From assembly GCA_020851655.1 (NCBI GenBank), contig JADZCI010000319.1, forward strand, positions 1-52,347: a DNA stretch of 52,347 nt. Direction: 5' to 3'. This DNA is from Bryobacterales bacterium. GTDB lineage: Bacteria; Acidobacteriota; Terriglobia; Bryobacterales; Bryobacteraceae. A program made the translations under genes and the position numbers. Positions 35,070-43,176 of this stretch are shown here, in pieces. The notes below the pieces were generated by a model that saw only the letters and a program-made list of their open reading frames with translations, searched no databases and was not told the DNA's origin. Each line of letters begins with the position of its first letter. Positions within the stretch are counted from its first letter, which is position 1.

Positions 35070-35810
35070 ATGACCCGAAACGTACGTTACACACTGAATT
35101 CGGATTTGCCGGTGACGGCCCCCAACAGCCATCCCGATGTGCGCCAGGGCATTTGGGGCGAAGGCGAGGCCGCGGGCGCGCGGATACTGCCTTCGGTGAG
35201 CCCAACCAAGATCGTCTGCGTCGGCCGCAACTACGTCGACCATGCCGCTGAACTTGGCAACCCCGTTCCGGAAGAACCGATCATCTTCTTCAAGCCTCCG
35301 TCTTCGCTGACGGCGCACCTCTGGCCGGTCGTCTTTCCAAAGCTCTCGCAGAGCGTGCATTTCGAAGGGGAACTCGGGGTGATCGTCGGGAAACGGGCTC
35401 GCCACGTCTCGCGGGACGACGCGCCGTCCTACATTGGCGGCTATACCGCCGTGCTTGACATGACCGCGCGCGACCTCCAGAAGAAAGACGGCCAGTGGAC
35501 GCGGGGTAAGGGCTTCGACACCTTCTGCCCCGCCGGCGCATGGTGGGTTCCAGCAAACGAGGTGGACGCCGCCTCATTGCGGGTCCGGACCTTGTTGAAT
35601 GGCGCGGTCAAGCAGGACGCGCCTATCAGCGACATGATCTTCGACATCCCGTTTGTCATCGAATACATCACCCGGTTCCTCACCCTGGAACCGGGCGACT
35701 TGATTGCTACGGGAACCCCGCCCGGCGTCGGTCCCGTTCAACCGGGAGACCGTCTCCAAGTGGAGGTTCCCGGCGTTGTCGAACTCAGCACGTTCGTTAT
35801 CGCCGAGTAA
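35070..35810 (+). CDS. Fumarylacetoacetate-hydrolase-family protein
   Basis: 246 residues. The FAH fold is shown by KIVCVGRNYVDHAAELG, the metal-site strand HFEGELGVIVGK, DMTARDLQ and LIATGTPPGVG near the C-terminus. Members hydrolyse or decarboxylate 2-oxo acids and are often assigned to hydroxymuconate or oxaloacetate metabolism. The first 45 residues are a family extension. The gene begins 10 bp after the preceding lipoprotein stop and is probably in the same transcript. Confidence 0.9.
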   Translation: MTRNVRYTLNSDLPVTAPNSHPDVRQGIWGEGEAAGARILPSVSPTKIVCVGRNYVDHAAELGNPVPEEPIIFFKPPSSLTAHLWPVVFPKLSQSVHFEGELGVIVGKRARHVSRDDAPSYIGGYTAVLDMTARDLQKKDGQWTRGKGFDTFCPAGAWWVPANEVDAASLRVRTLLNGAVKQDAPISDMIFDIPFVIEYITRFLTLEPGDLIATGTPPGVGPVQPGDRLQVEVPGVVELSTFVIAE

Positions 35811-35878
35811 GCCGCCCTTGATATGCTGATGAGGTCGGCTGTTGGTTATTGAGGCTTGTCTGACGGCTTCGGTTTCAC

Positions 35879-36283
35879 TTGTTACAGAATCCCAATTTTT
35901 GGCTTGCGGTGGCCGGCGTGCTCGCCGCGGCATGTGCTGCCGCCTGGTGGTGGCGCCGGAGGCAGCCGCCGGCCGAGGAGTTGGAACGAAGGAGACGTCT
36001 GTCCATCAACGCCAAGAACCGCGTCACCGAAGGGCATGTGACGGACGCTGATGAAAAGTATGTGCAATTCCACTACGATTTGCGGGGCATCGAGTATTTC
36101 GCGTCACAGGATGTCGCGTCGTTACGCCAGTACATGCCCGCCAGCCCCGAACTGTGGATTGGACCCGTGGGAGTGAAGTTCGACCCGGCCAATCCAGCTA
36201 ATTCGATCGTGGTCTGTGAGAAGTGGTCCGGATGGCAAACCCAAACCCAAAGAGGCAACCAATGGAAATCCATGTCAGTCTGA
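35879..36283 (+). CDS. Small membrane-anchored protein, unknown function
   Basis: 134 residues from a TTG. One N-terminal membrane helix (about 7-25, WLAVAGVLAAACAAAWWW) is followed by a basic stretch and a domain of about 85 residues containing YVQFHYDLRGIEYFA and the Trp-rich VVCEKWSGWQ. I recognise no family with confidence; the shape recalls small SH3-like periplasmic domains. The TTG has no clear Shine-Dalgarno sequence. The 3' end overlaps the next gene by 22 bp. Confidence 0.6.
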   Translation: MLQNPNFWLAVAGVLAAACAAAWWWRRRQPPAEELERRRRLSINAKNRVTEGHVTDADEKYVQFHYDLRGIEYFASQDVASLRQYMPASPELWIGPVGVKFDPANPANSIVVCEKWSGWQTQTQRGNQWKSMSV

Positions 36284-36696
36284 AAAAGGCGATTCTGAGC
36301 GCCGGCGTATTGCTCCTGGCGGGAGCCGGCGCCGGCTATGCTGCGAACAAGTACGGCAAGCCGAAGTCCATCATTCACGTCGTGACCCTGTATTACCAGG
36401 ACGGCGTCACCGATGCGCAGAAGAAGACCGTCACCGACGGCGTTGAAAAAATGGCCGCTGAAATCCCCGGCGTCCGGAACATCTGGCTCAAGGGAATCAA
36501 GGTGCAGGGCAGCGCGCAGGAAAAGCAGGCGGACGGCACAATGAAGACTCGCCAATTTACCGATGCGTTTGTCATGGAATTCGAAAACGAAGCGGCGTTT
36601 AAAGGCTACGATGATCATCCGGCGCATCGCGCGTGGGAGAAGATCTACGTTCCGCTTCGCGGCCAGTCGCGGACACACGACATCACCAACCCGTAA
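36262..36696 (+). CDS. Dabb (stress-responsive alpha/beta barrel) protein with N-terminal membrane signal
   Basis: 144 residues from the ATG at 36262, which has AGAGG at 6 nt; the longer frame to 36223 has no site. Residues 7-22 form an export or membrane segment. The rest is a single ferredoxin-like Dabb domain: IIHVVTLYYQDGV, VRNIWLKGIKV, FVMEFENEAAFKGYDDHPAH and a C-terminal RTHDITN. Such domains pair as dimers and include oxygenases and stress proteins. Export is unusual for the family. The catalytic role is unknown. Confidence 0.82.
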   Translation: MEIHVSLKKAILSAGVLLLAGAGAGYAANKYGKPKSIIHVVTLYYQDGVTDAQKKTVTDGVEKMAAEIPGVRNIWLKGIKVQGSAQEKQADGTMKTRQFTDAFVMEFENEAAFKGYDDHPAHRAWEKIYVPLRGQSRTHDITNP

Positions 36697-36710
36697 GAGG
36701 GTTATTTCTT
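36688..36710. terminator. Short bidirectional hairpin between Dabb and TauE genes
   Basis: AACCC (36688-36692) and GGGTT (36699-36703) form a 5-bp stem, followed by ATTTCTT on the plus strand. It lies between two convergent stops. The stem is short, so termination strength is doubtful. Confidence 0.35.
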
Positions 36711-37472
36711 CAGAAAGAGCGAAATCGCCATCCCAAAACCGATGGCGATCACAATGCGCCGCACGGCCACACGGCCGATGCGGCGCGCCGCGCCGGCGCC
36801 GCCCACCCCTCCCGCGATGGCGCCGGCGGCCATCACCGCGGTAAACGGCCAGTTCACCATCCCCGCCCAGACAAAGTAGAGCGCGGCCACGCCGTTAATA
36901 CACAGCGCAAAGAAGTTCTTCCAGCCGTTCATCTGATGAATGTCGGTCAAGCCCAGAATCGCCAGCGCCGCCAGCATCAAGATTCCGATGCCCGCTCCAA
37001 AGTAGCCGCCATACAAGGCAACGCCAAACTGGAACAGCATGGCGCCGGCCAGCCAGCGGGGTGACCGGGCGTGCTCCGGGTGCGGCGTCCCAAGAAGCTT
37101 CTGCACCGGCTGCTGCGCCATAAAGAGGACGGTCGCAAACAGAATCAAGTACGGCACCAGGCGGTCAAAGGTCACCGGTGGCGTGTAGCGGAGCAGGATG
37201 GCGCCGAGAAGACCTCCCAGCAGACTGGGGCCCGCCAGGGCCAGCAGGCGGTTTCCGGACCCTTTGAGTTCCCGCCGGTATCCCCACATCCCGCCAAGCG
37301 ACCCGGGCCAGATGGCCACCGTATTCGTGGCGTTGGCGACGACCGAAGGCAGGCCCAGGAAGACCAGCGTGGGGAAGGTAATGAGCGTGCCTCCGCCCGC
37401 CACCGAGTTGATTGCGCCCGCGGCGAACGCGGCTCCGAATGCTGTGCCGGCGGCGGCCAAACTCAACGGCAT
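36702..37472 (-). CDS. TauE/SafE-family sulfite or anion exporter
   Basis: 256 residues with about eight membrane helices. The first half has GAINSVAGGGTLITFPTL and VVANATNTVAIWPGSLGG, the typical family motifs; the second half carries GYFGAGIGILMLAALAI. Members move sulfite, taurine-derived or other anions across the inner membrane. The substrate here is unknown. A GATAAT ends 8 nt before the ATG with no Shine-Dalgarno sequence, so it may have its own leaderless mRNA apart from the GH36 gene 32 bp upstream. Confidence 0.9.
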   Translation of the reverse strand: MPLSLAAAGTAFGAAFAAGAINSVAGGGTLITFPTLVFLGLPSVVANATNTVAIWPGSLGGMWGYRRELKGSGNRLLALAGPSLLGGLLGAILLRYTPPVTFDRLVPYLILFATVLFMAQQPVQKLLGTPHPEHARSPRWLAGAMLFQFGVALYGGYFGAGIGILMLAALAILGLTDIHQMNGWKNFFALCINGVAALYFVWAGMVNWPFTAVMAAGAIAGGVGGAGAARRIGRVAVRRIVIAIGFGMAISLFLKK

Positions 37473-37504
37473 AAACCGCCATTATCGCGTGCTTGCGCCT
37501 GGCC

Positions 37505-39262
37505 CTACCCGATCACGATGAGGCGTGCCGAATGCGGCGCCATGGCGGATAGCTGATACGCGCCTTCGTGCCGCCCCAGGTCCGCTCCGGTCCAGAAGTC
37601 CGTTAGCACGCCCGCGCGAGGCAATGCCACACGCAGCGTCTTCGGTTCATCGCCCCAGTTGAACGCACACACCATGAGCCGTCCGGGCATCCGGATGACG
37701 CCGGTTTCGAGCGTCGCGTCCTCAAACTCGGCGGCGGCGCCAGTAGGCGGCAGAAACCGTTTCAACACATTCATCAGTTCCGGCGCCAATTTCGTCAGGT
37801 CGTCGCCGGCCAGCACCATTCCCCCGCTGGCCATCACCGCCGTGGCGTGAAACTGCAATTCGTCTCTTGTCAGAGCGCCGGTCAGCAGCACGCAATCGGG
37901 GTCGTTCCACCATAAGCGCCCGTTCTGCCAGTTCCGGTTCAGCGTTTCCCGGGCGACGGTCTTCATCACGTCCCATTTGCGCGACACATCGCCGGAACTG
38001 CGTGATCCGTGGATCAGGCCGAACGAGGCCCAGATGGGATGGTTGCACCCGAGCACAAAGGCATCGCCCGCGCCGCGAAGCACCGCCTGCATGCCGCGCC
38101 GGTAGGCCTCGATGCGAGTAGACTTGGCGTCGTAGAACCGCCCGCCGTGCATCGCGCCCCAGAAATTGGCATCCAGCTTGAAGTAAGAGCAGCCCCACTC
38201 CTGCCGCATTGTCCGGAAGATGTTCTCCAGATGCTTCCGCGCCTCGGGGTGTGTCCCGTCCAGCGCATACCAGGGTTTGCGCCGCCAGCCGGCGAACGTC
38301 ACCCGCTCGGAACTCAGCGGACTGCCGCCGGCATCGCGGATGAACCAATCGGGATGCTCCCGGAACACGCGCGATCCGGCTTCGGCGATGAAGGGTCCCA
38401 CCCAGATCGCCGGCTCAAAACCGCGTTTGCGGATCTCTTTGAGGACCCCGCGAATATCGCCTCCAAACGCGCCGCCGGTTTCCAGCCAGTCGCCCATCGC
38501 CGGCTGGTAGCCGTCGTCGATCTGCACGTACTTCAGCCCGGGGATTTGCCTGCTGATGACATCCAGGTTGTCCAGAACCTGCTGCGCCGTCACGCGGGGT
38601 CCAAAGCAATACCACGAGCACCAGCCCGCGGGCGGTTTGTCGAACCGCAACCGTGGGTGATTGCGGTTGATCTCCCGCGCCAGGCGCTCCAGCAGCGCGG
38701 GGCGGCTGGTACTCGCCGCGAACAGGAACTCTTCCATGTCCCACGCCTCACCCGGACCCAAGGTGAGACCTTCCGTATCTGAGACCACCTGGATCGAACC
38801 GGGGCGCAGGTAGAAACGCCCGCTGAAGCGCCGCGAGGACGTGAATGCCAGCAGCCGGTTATCCCCTTCGCTGGGCGCCAGCGTCATCATGCCGGTCAGC
38901 ACGCGCGCATCCTCGGGTTGCGGAATCCGGTAGTGCGCCCGCTCCGGGTAGCCCAAGTCCACCGGCGCCGCCAGTGTGCCGCCGGTCTGCGACAGCATTT
39001 GAAAGCTTTCGCCATACAAGGCTGTCTCGCCGGGCAGCGTGTGCTTCAGGTCGAACAGAACCACGTCGTGGACCGCGACGCCCTGAGCACCGGTGTTGAC
39101 GATTCGAGTGCGGCACAAGTCGCCCAGCCAGGAACGCTCGAGACGCACCTCGGGCGCGCCCGGAACATAGCCTCTGGCGCGCTCCAGATCTTTCCTGGTT
39201 ACGCCGCCGGCGGCCTGCAACAATGCCGCGGCGCCAGCGAGGAAACGGCGGCGTTCCAGCAT
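37505..39262 (-). CDS. GH36/clan-D alpha-galactosidase-like glycosidase
   Basis: 585 residues from the ATG at 39262 (a GTG directly before it is an alternative). A twin-arginine-like signal (ERRRFLAGAAALLQA) suggests export. After a beta-sandwich (about 30-205), a TIM barrel carries WCSWYCFG, YVQIDDGYQ, the catalytic nucleophile in YFKLDANFWG (Asp365) and an acid/base candidate in SRSSGDVSRKW (Asp426, counted from the GTG). Clan D enzymes cleave alpha-galactosides and related sugars. It follows the MocA-DUF1080 gene by a few bases, so the two probably act on one carbohydrate. Confidence 0.88.
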   Translation of the reverse strand: MLERRRFLAGAAALLQAAGGVTRKDLERARGYVPGAPEVRLERSWLGDLCRTRIVNTGAQGVAVHDVVLFDLKHTLPGETALYGESFQMLSQTGGTLAAPVDLGYPERAHYRIPQPEDARVLTGMMTLAPSEGDNRLLAFTSSRRFSGRFYLRPGSIQVVSDTEGLTLGPGEAWDMEEFLFAASTSRPALLERLAREINRNHPRLRFDKPPAGWCSWYCFGPRVTAQQVLDNLDVISRQIPGLKYVQIDDGYQPAMGDWLETGGAFGGDIRGVLKEIRKRGFEPAIWVGPFIAEAGSRVFREHPDWFIRDAGGSPLSSERVTFAGWRRKPWYALDGTHPEARKHLENIFRTMRQEWGCSYFKLDANFWGAMHGGRFYDAKSTRIEAYRRGMQAVLRGAGDAFVLGCNHPIWASFGLIHGSRSSGDVSRKWDVMKTVARETLNRNWQNGRLWWNDPDCVLLTGALTRDELQFHATAVMASGGMVLAGDDLTKLAPELMNVLKRFLPPTGAAAEFEDATLETGVIRMPGRLMVCAFNWGDEPKTLRVALPRAGVLTDFWTGADLGRHEGAYQLSAMAPHSARLIVIG

Positions 39263-39266
39263 CACG

Positions 39267-40994
39267 CTATAGTTCCCGGATGCGAATGTTCTTGAACTGT
39301 ACTTCGGTGGGCGGTCCGGCGTGCATCTGGAGGGCTATGAAACCACGCTTTAGAAGTCCGGCATCCGGCTCGGTGTAGTCCACGGTCCGCACTCCATCAA
39401 GTGTCAGGGTGATGTGGTTTCCGTAGGCGCGAATGGTGTACTCATGCCAGCCGCTCCGGTCGAGTTTTTCGAGCATCGCCGGGTCGGGCTGCACCAGAAC
39501 CTTGTTGCGGCGCGATTCGTCGTACAGCGCGCCCCAATAGCGCGCCCCCACGTCGGCCTGGTAACCCGAGACTTCGTGGCTGCCGGCAACCGGTTCGCTG
39601 CGGAACTGCACGCCGCTGTTGCCGGCGCCGTTGACCAGCCGGAATTCCAGCTTCAACTCGAAATCCTGGTACGCTCCGGCCGTCCGCAGGAAGTCGTTCC
39701 ACTTCAGGCCGCCGGGACTGCTGCCGGTCAGCATTCCATCGCGCGCGGCCCACACACCGGGTGTGTCCACGACCCAGCCGTTCAGGCTGCGTCCGTCGAA
39801 CAGCGGATGGAAGTCCGTTTCGCGGCGGGGCAGTTCAATCAACTTGCCGCTGCGGATGGCTTCGTTGCCCCAATGCGCGGCGTTGGCCGCCATGACCGCC
39901 TCGGCCACGGGAGCGTTGGGGCGTTTGCGAGTCTTGAGGCAATCGAGCCAGTTGAGCACGTGGTCGATGGTGCCGTCGCGCTGCGACTTGGCCGTCAAAT
40001 CCGGCGTTGGGTCGTTGGTCTTCTGTTCAAGCGAACTGGCGTCGGTGCGCAGCGCAAACCCGTTGCGGGTAAGCGCCAGCGAGCCCATTGTGCCGCGAAA
40101 CACCATCCCGCCATCGCCCACCCGCGTCACCATCGTGCTGGTATAGGTGGACATCCAGTTCTTGGGATATCGAAACGCGGCCGTGACCGTGTCGGGGCAT
40201 TCCCAATGCGGAATGATGTACCTCGAGCCGGTTCCCTGCGCCGTCAGCGGCGCCCAGTCGTCCATGATCCAATGAATCGCATCGATCCAGTGGGAGTACA
40301 AGTCGGTCATGGTGCCGCCGCCGTAATCCCAAAAAAAGCGCCACTGCGAGTAGCGCCAGGGATCGAAAGCCCGCGGCGGGGCCGAACCGAGAAACTTCTT
40401 CCACTCAATCTGGCTCGGGTCGACGGTGGTCACGCCGCTGCGCTGGGCGTTCTGCTGCCAGTAGGAGTGAACCAGGGTGACTTTGCCAATCCGGCCGGCT
40501 TCGATCAGCCGCCTGGCTTCCTGAAAGTGCGGATAGCTTCGCTGCTGGTAGCCCACCTGCACAATGCGATCGGAGGCTTCGACCGTCTTTTTGATGGCAT
40601 CGCCCTCTTCGACGGTGTGCGTGAGCGGCTTTTCGCAGTAGGCGTCTTTGCCGGCTCCGACGGCGGCGGTCAACATCGGCACATGCCAGTGGTCGGGCGA
40701 CCCGATGACCACCGCATCGACGTCCTTGCGGTCGAGCACGGCCTGAAAGTCGTCCAGCAGAGTGGCGCCCGGCACGGCAAGCTGCTGCCGGGCCGAGTCC
40801 AGGCGCACCTTGTTGATGTCCGCCAGCGCCACGATGTCGACGTTGCCGAACTCTTTGGCAAGGCGCAGGACGTAAGTGCCACGCCCGCCTGTACCGAGTC
40901 CGCCAACCCGTACACGGCCGTTGGCGCCCATGACACGCGATGCCGCCAGGGCCGTGAGCCCACCCGCTTGACAAAAAGACCGCCGCGTCTTCAT
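39267..40994 (-). CDS. Gfo/Idh/MocA oxidoreductase fused to DUF1080 (3-keto-glycoside hydrolase/lyase-like) domain
   Basis: 575 residues. Twin Arg near the N-terminus (KTRRSFCQAGG) suggests Tat export. Residues 28-390 are a GFO/IDH/MocA unit: NAD motif GLGTGGRG (33-40), EKP (122-124), HWH (103-105) and the substrate motif LYSHWIDAIHW (232-242). Residues 395-575 are a separate DUF1080 jelly roll starting PLFDGRSLNGW and containing SGVQFRSEP, GYQADVG, and GWHEYTIRAYGN. Characterised relatives of the two units act in sequence: oxidation of a sugar at C3, then cleavage of the 3-keto-glycoside. Having both in one chain is unusual. It lies between ppiC and a GH36-like gene. Confidence 0.92.
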   Translation of the reverse strand: MKTRRSFCQAGGLTALAASRVMGANGRVRVGGLGTGGRGTYVLRLAKEFGNVDIVALADINKVRLDSARQQLAVPGATLLDDFQAVLDRKDVDAVVIGSPDHWHVPMLTAAVGAGKDAYCEKPLTHTVEEGDAIKKTVEASDRIVQVGYQQRSYPHFQEARRLIEAGRIGKVTLVHSYWQQNAQRSGVTTVDPSQIEWKKFLGSAPPRAFDPWRYSQWRFFWDYGGGTMTDLYSHWIDAIHWIMDDWAPLTAQGTGSRYIIPHWECPDTVTAAFRYPKNWMSTYTSTMVTRVGDGGMVFRGTMGSLALTRNGFALRTDASSLEQKTNDPTPDLTAKSQRDGTIDHVLNWLDCLKTRKRPNAPVAEAVMAANAAHWGNEAIRSGKLIELPRRETDFHPLFDGRSLNGWVVDTPGVWAARDGMLTGSSPGGLKWNDFLRTAGAYQDFELKLEFRLVNGAGNSGVQFRSEPVAGSHEVSGYQADVGARYWGALYDESRRNKVLVQPDPAMLEKLDRSGWHEYTIRAYGNHITLTLDGVRTVDYTEPDAGLLKRGFIALQMHAGPPTEVQFKNIRIREL

Positions 40995-41000
40995 CACTTC

Positions 41001-41969
41001 CTACTTTGCGCCAAAGTACTCGTCGCTGAGTTGAATGTTAGCCTTCTTGCGGATCTCTTCAACCTGCTTCCGGGCTTCTTCGGGCGCGAGTTTCTGCTCG
41101 ATTTCCGCGCGGACCTCATCCACGGTCTTCGCTTTCCGCTCCTGCACCTGGATGAGGTGGTAGCCGAACGGCGTCTTGGCCGGCTCGCTCACTTCGCCCG
41201 GAGGCAGGGTAAAGACCACCTGCTCGAACTGTGGAACCATGCGTCCGCGGCCGAAAGTGCCCAGGTCTCCGCCGTTGGCGCCGGAACCGGTGTCGTCGGA
41301 CTCGGCCTTGGCTAATTCGGCGAAGTCCGCGCCGCCGGCGAGCTTCTTCTTGAGCTCCTGAGCCTTGGCCAGCGCTTCGGCATCGGTCAGGTCCTTTTGT
41401 TGCGGCTTGAGAGGAACGCGGGAACCCTGAAAGCGGATGAGAATGTGGCGCGCCGTGGCGGTTTCGTACTCGGTCTGGTGCTCGCTGTAATACTTTTGCA
41501 CGGCATCGGGCGAGGGCTTGGCCGATTTCACCAGCGACTGAAACAGGTTGCTGGCCAGCACCTGTTGTTCGTTGATTGCGATCTGCTGTTTGATCTCGGG
41601 CGTTTCGTCCAGCTTGCGCCGTTTGGCTTCCTGCGCCATCGCCTTCAGTTCCGCGATTTTGTCGGCCAAGTCGCGTTTGCCCGCCGGCGTGGCGGCCTGA
41701 GTCCGGACCTGTTCGGGCATCGCCGCTACAAACTTGTCGAATTGCGACTTGGTCATGGTCTCGGCGCCGACCGTGAACACCACCGGGTCGGCGGCTGAGC
41801 CTGCCGGCGCGGGTGTGGCGGCGGAAGGAGACGTCTTGGGTTTCGCGGCGGTTGCAGCCTTCGATGCCGCCGGCTTCGGTCCAGCCTGGGCGGATGCTTT
41901 AGGCGTTGCGGCCGATTGCCCGAACGTCAAAGCCGGCACCGCAAGGAGCGGTAAAAACAGAGTTCGCAT
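41001..41969 (-). CDS. Periplasmic parvulin-type peptidyl-prolyl isomerase
   Basis: 322 residues. Signal peptide (1-17), a low-complexity Ala/Pro/Lys-rich linker (20-60), a SurA-N-like helical region (60-160), then a parvulin domain, about 170-285, with ARHILIRF, GGDLGTFGRGRMVPQFE and TPFGYHLIQVQ. The protein should assist folding of exported proteins. It is first in the sugar-enzyme operon, 6 bp before the fusion gene, and may help the exported enzymes fold. A TACGAT ends 6 nt before its ATG. Confidence 0.92.
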   Translation of the reverse strand: MRTLFLPLLAVPALTFGQSAATPKASAQAGPKPAASKAATAAKPKTSPSAATPAPAGSAADPVVFTVGAETMTKSQFDKFVAAMPEQVRTQAATPAGKRDLADKIAELKAMAQEAKRRKLDETPEIKQQIAINEQQVLASNLFQSLVKSAKPSPDAVQKYYSEHQTEYETATARHILIRFQGSRVPLKPQQKDLTDAEALAKAQELKKKLAGGADFAELAKAESDDTGSGANGGDLGTFGRGRMVPQFEQVVFTLPPGEVSEPAKTPFGYHLIQVQERKAKTVDEVRAEIEQKLAPEEARKQVEEIRKKANIQLSDEYFGAK

Positions 41970-41975
41970 TCAACC

Positions 41976-41981
41976 ATCGTA
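41976..41981 (-). promoter_or_regulatory. Putative -10 box of ppiC
   Basis: TACGAT on the minus strand, followed by GGTTGA and the ATG of the isomerase gene. The 63-bp region up to 42032 is a divergent promoter space shared with the hydrolase gene; no -35 box stands out. Confidence 0.35.
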
Positions 41982-42032
41982 GCGTGCTGTGCGATATGCT
42001 ACCTCCATCCATTAATACCAGGAGCACTTTCG

Positions 42033-42902
42033 ATGAATCTCCGCTTCTTGCCCGCTGCGCTCGCCGCTCTTTGCGCTTTTGCCGGTCCCCCTCCCTCGCC
42101 GGTTGGCTGGACAGATGGCTATGTCATGGCCAACGGCATCCGAATCCACTACTGGCGAACCGGCGGTAGCAAGCCAGTCATGGTGATGCTGCATGGTTCC
42201 TCCGATGACGGGCGCTGCTGGACGAATCTTGCCAAGGAGTTTACATCTCAGTACGACATAATCATGTGGGACGCGCGCGGACACGGCCTCTCCGACGCTC
42301 CGACTACCGTTCCGACGCAGGAGGGCATGGTCGAAGACCTGAACGCGTTTCTGCGCGCGCTGAAGATTGAGAAACCAATCCTGATGGGACACTCGATGGG
42401 AAGCGGGACCGCCGCGTGGTTTGCGTCACGGTATCCCGCCGCGTCCAAGGCAGTGATCCTCGAGGATCCGAATCTCGGCACGACTCCGATGACGATGGCG
42501 AACTCTCCGGAAGACCGTCTGAAGCGCCGTGACGCGATCCTTGCCGGCAATAACCGTACCTTCGACGAGTTGTTTGGCCAGTGCATGAAGAACTCGCCCA
42601 AGTGGGGTGAAAGCGAGTGTGCGTTTTGGGCGCCGTCAAAGCAGCGGCACCACCCCAACACAGTGTTTTCCAGCCCGGCTGAGCGTCCCGCCACGCGTGA
42701 CATGTTTAAGACAATCAGCGCCCCGGTTCTGATCCTGAAAGCCGATGCGCCCGCCGATGTGCAGGCGAAGAACGAAGAAGTGACGAAGATTCTGAAGGCG
42801 GGCAGGATCGTCCACATCACGGGCGCGGGCCACAATGTCCGCCGCGAGAACAAGGCGCAGACCATCGAGGTGATGAGGGCATTTCTAGCGTCCGTGCAGT
42901 AG
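42033..42902 (+). CDS. Secreted alpha/beta hydrolase
   Basis: 289 residues, with AGGAG 9 nt before the ATG. A signal peptide (1-18) is followed by a complete alpha/beta-hydrolase fold: HGSSDDGRCW (oxyanion region), WDARGHG, nucleophile elbow GHSMGSG with the catalytic Ser, and GAGHNVRRE with the catalytic His. The acid is probably Asp in LKADAPADV. Substrates may be esters, lactones or haloalkanes; the sequence does not decide. It is monocistronic, ending just before the rpmH promoter. Confidence 0.9.
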   Translation: MNLRFLPAALAALCAFAGPPPSPVGWTDGYVMANGIRIHYWRTGGSKPVMVMLHGSSDDGRCWTNLAKEFTSQYDIIMWDARGHGLSDAPTTVPTQEGMVEDLNAFLRALKIEKPILMGHSMGSGTAAWFASRYPAASKAVILEDPNLGTTPMTMANSPEDRLKRRDAILAGNNRTFDELFGQCMKNSPKWGESECAFWAPSKQRHHPNTVFSSPAERPATRDMFKTISAPVLILKADAPADVQAKNEEVTKILKAGRIVHITGAGHNVRRENKAQTIEVMRAFLASVQ

Positions 42903-42904
42903 GT

Positions 42905-42934
42905 TTGACACCCTGATTTCCACACCCCTATACT
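42905..42934 (+). promoter_or_regulatory. Sigma-70-type promoter of the rpmH operon
   Basis: A consensus TTGACA (42905-42910) and TATACT (42929-42934) are separated by 18 nt. The start point would be near 42941, giving a leader of about 59 nt before the rpmH ATG at 43000. This is the best promoter match in the window, as expected for a ribosomal-protein gene. Confidence 0.85.
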
Positions 42935-42999
42935 GAAAGTTCAGCCCAGCAGGGACACAGGATTTGTGCGCCTTCAATCCGCGGTGCTGAGGATCCAAG

Positions 43000-43170
43000 A
43001 TGCCAAAACGTACATTTCAGCCGAACAACCGGAAGCGCGCCAAAACGCATGGCTTTCGCTCCCGAATGGAGACCAAGAACGGGCAGAGAGTGCTCGCCCG
43101 GCGCCGCGCCGCTGGCCGCAAGAAGCTGACCGTGAGCGATGAGCGCGCGGTGCGTTACGCCAAGCAATAG
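43000..43170 (+). CDS. rpmH: 50S ribosomal protein L34
   Basis: 56 residues. The sequence opens with [20 protein letters not shown], the L34 signature, and continues MRTKNGQ-like to a basic tail ending RYAKQ. L34 is a short, strongly basic 23S rRNA-binding protein; the tail is somewhat longer than the ~44-47 usual residues. A GAGGAT lies at 7 nt from the ATG. It is too short for common length cut-offs. Confidence 0.97.
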   Translation: MPKRTFQPNNRKRAKTHGFRSRMETKNGQRVLARRRAAGRKKLTVSDERAVRYAKQ

Positions 43171-43176
43171 CCCACT

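Noticed and set aside
39414..41315. 633-codon plus-strand open frame across the MocA-DUF1080 gene
   Set aside because: Antisense to two recognised genes, with no domain signature; long antisense frames are expected in GC-rich coding regions.
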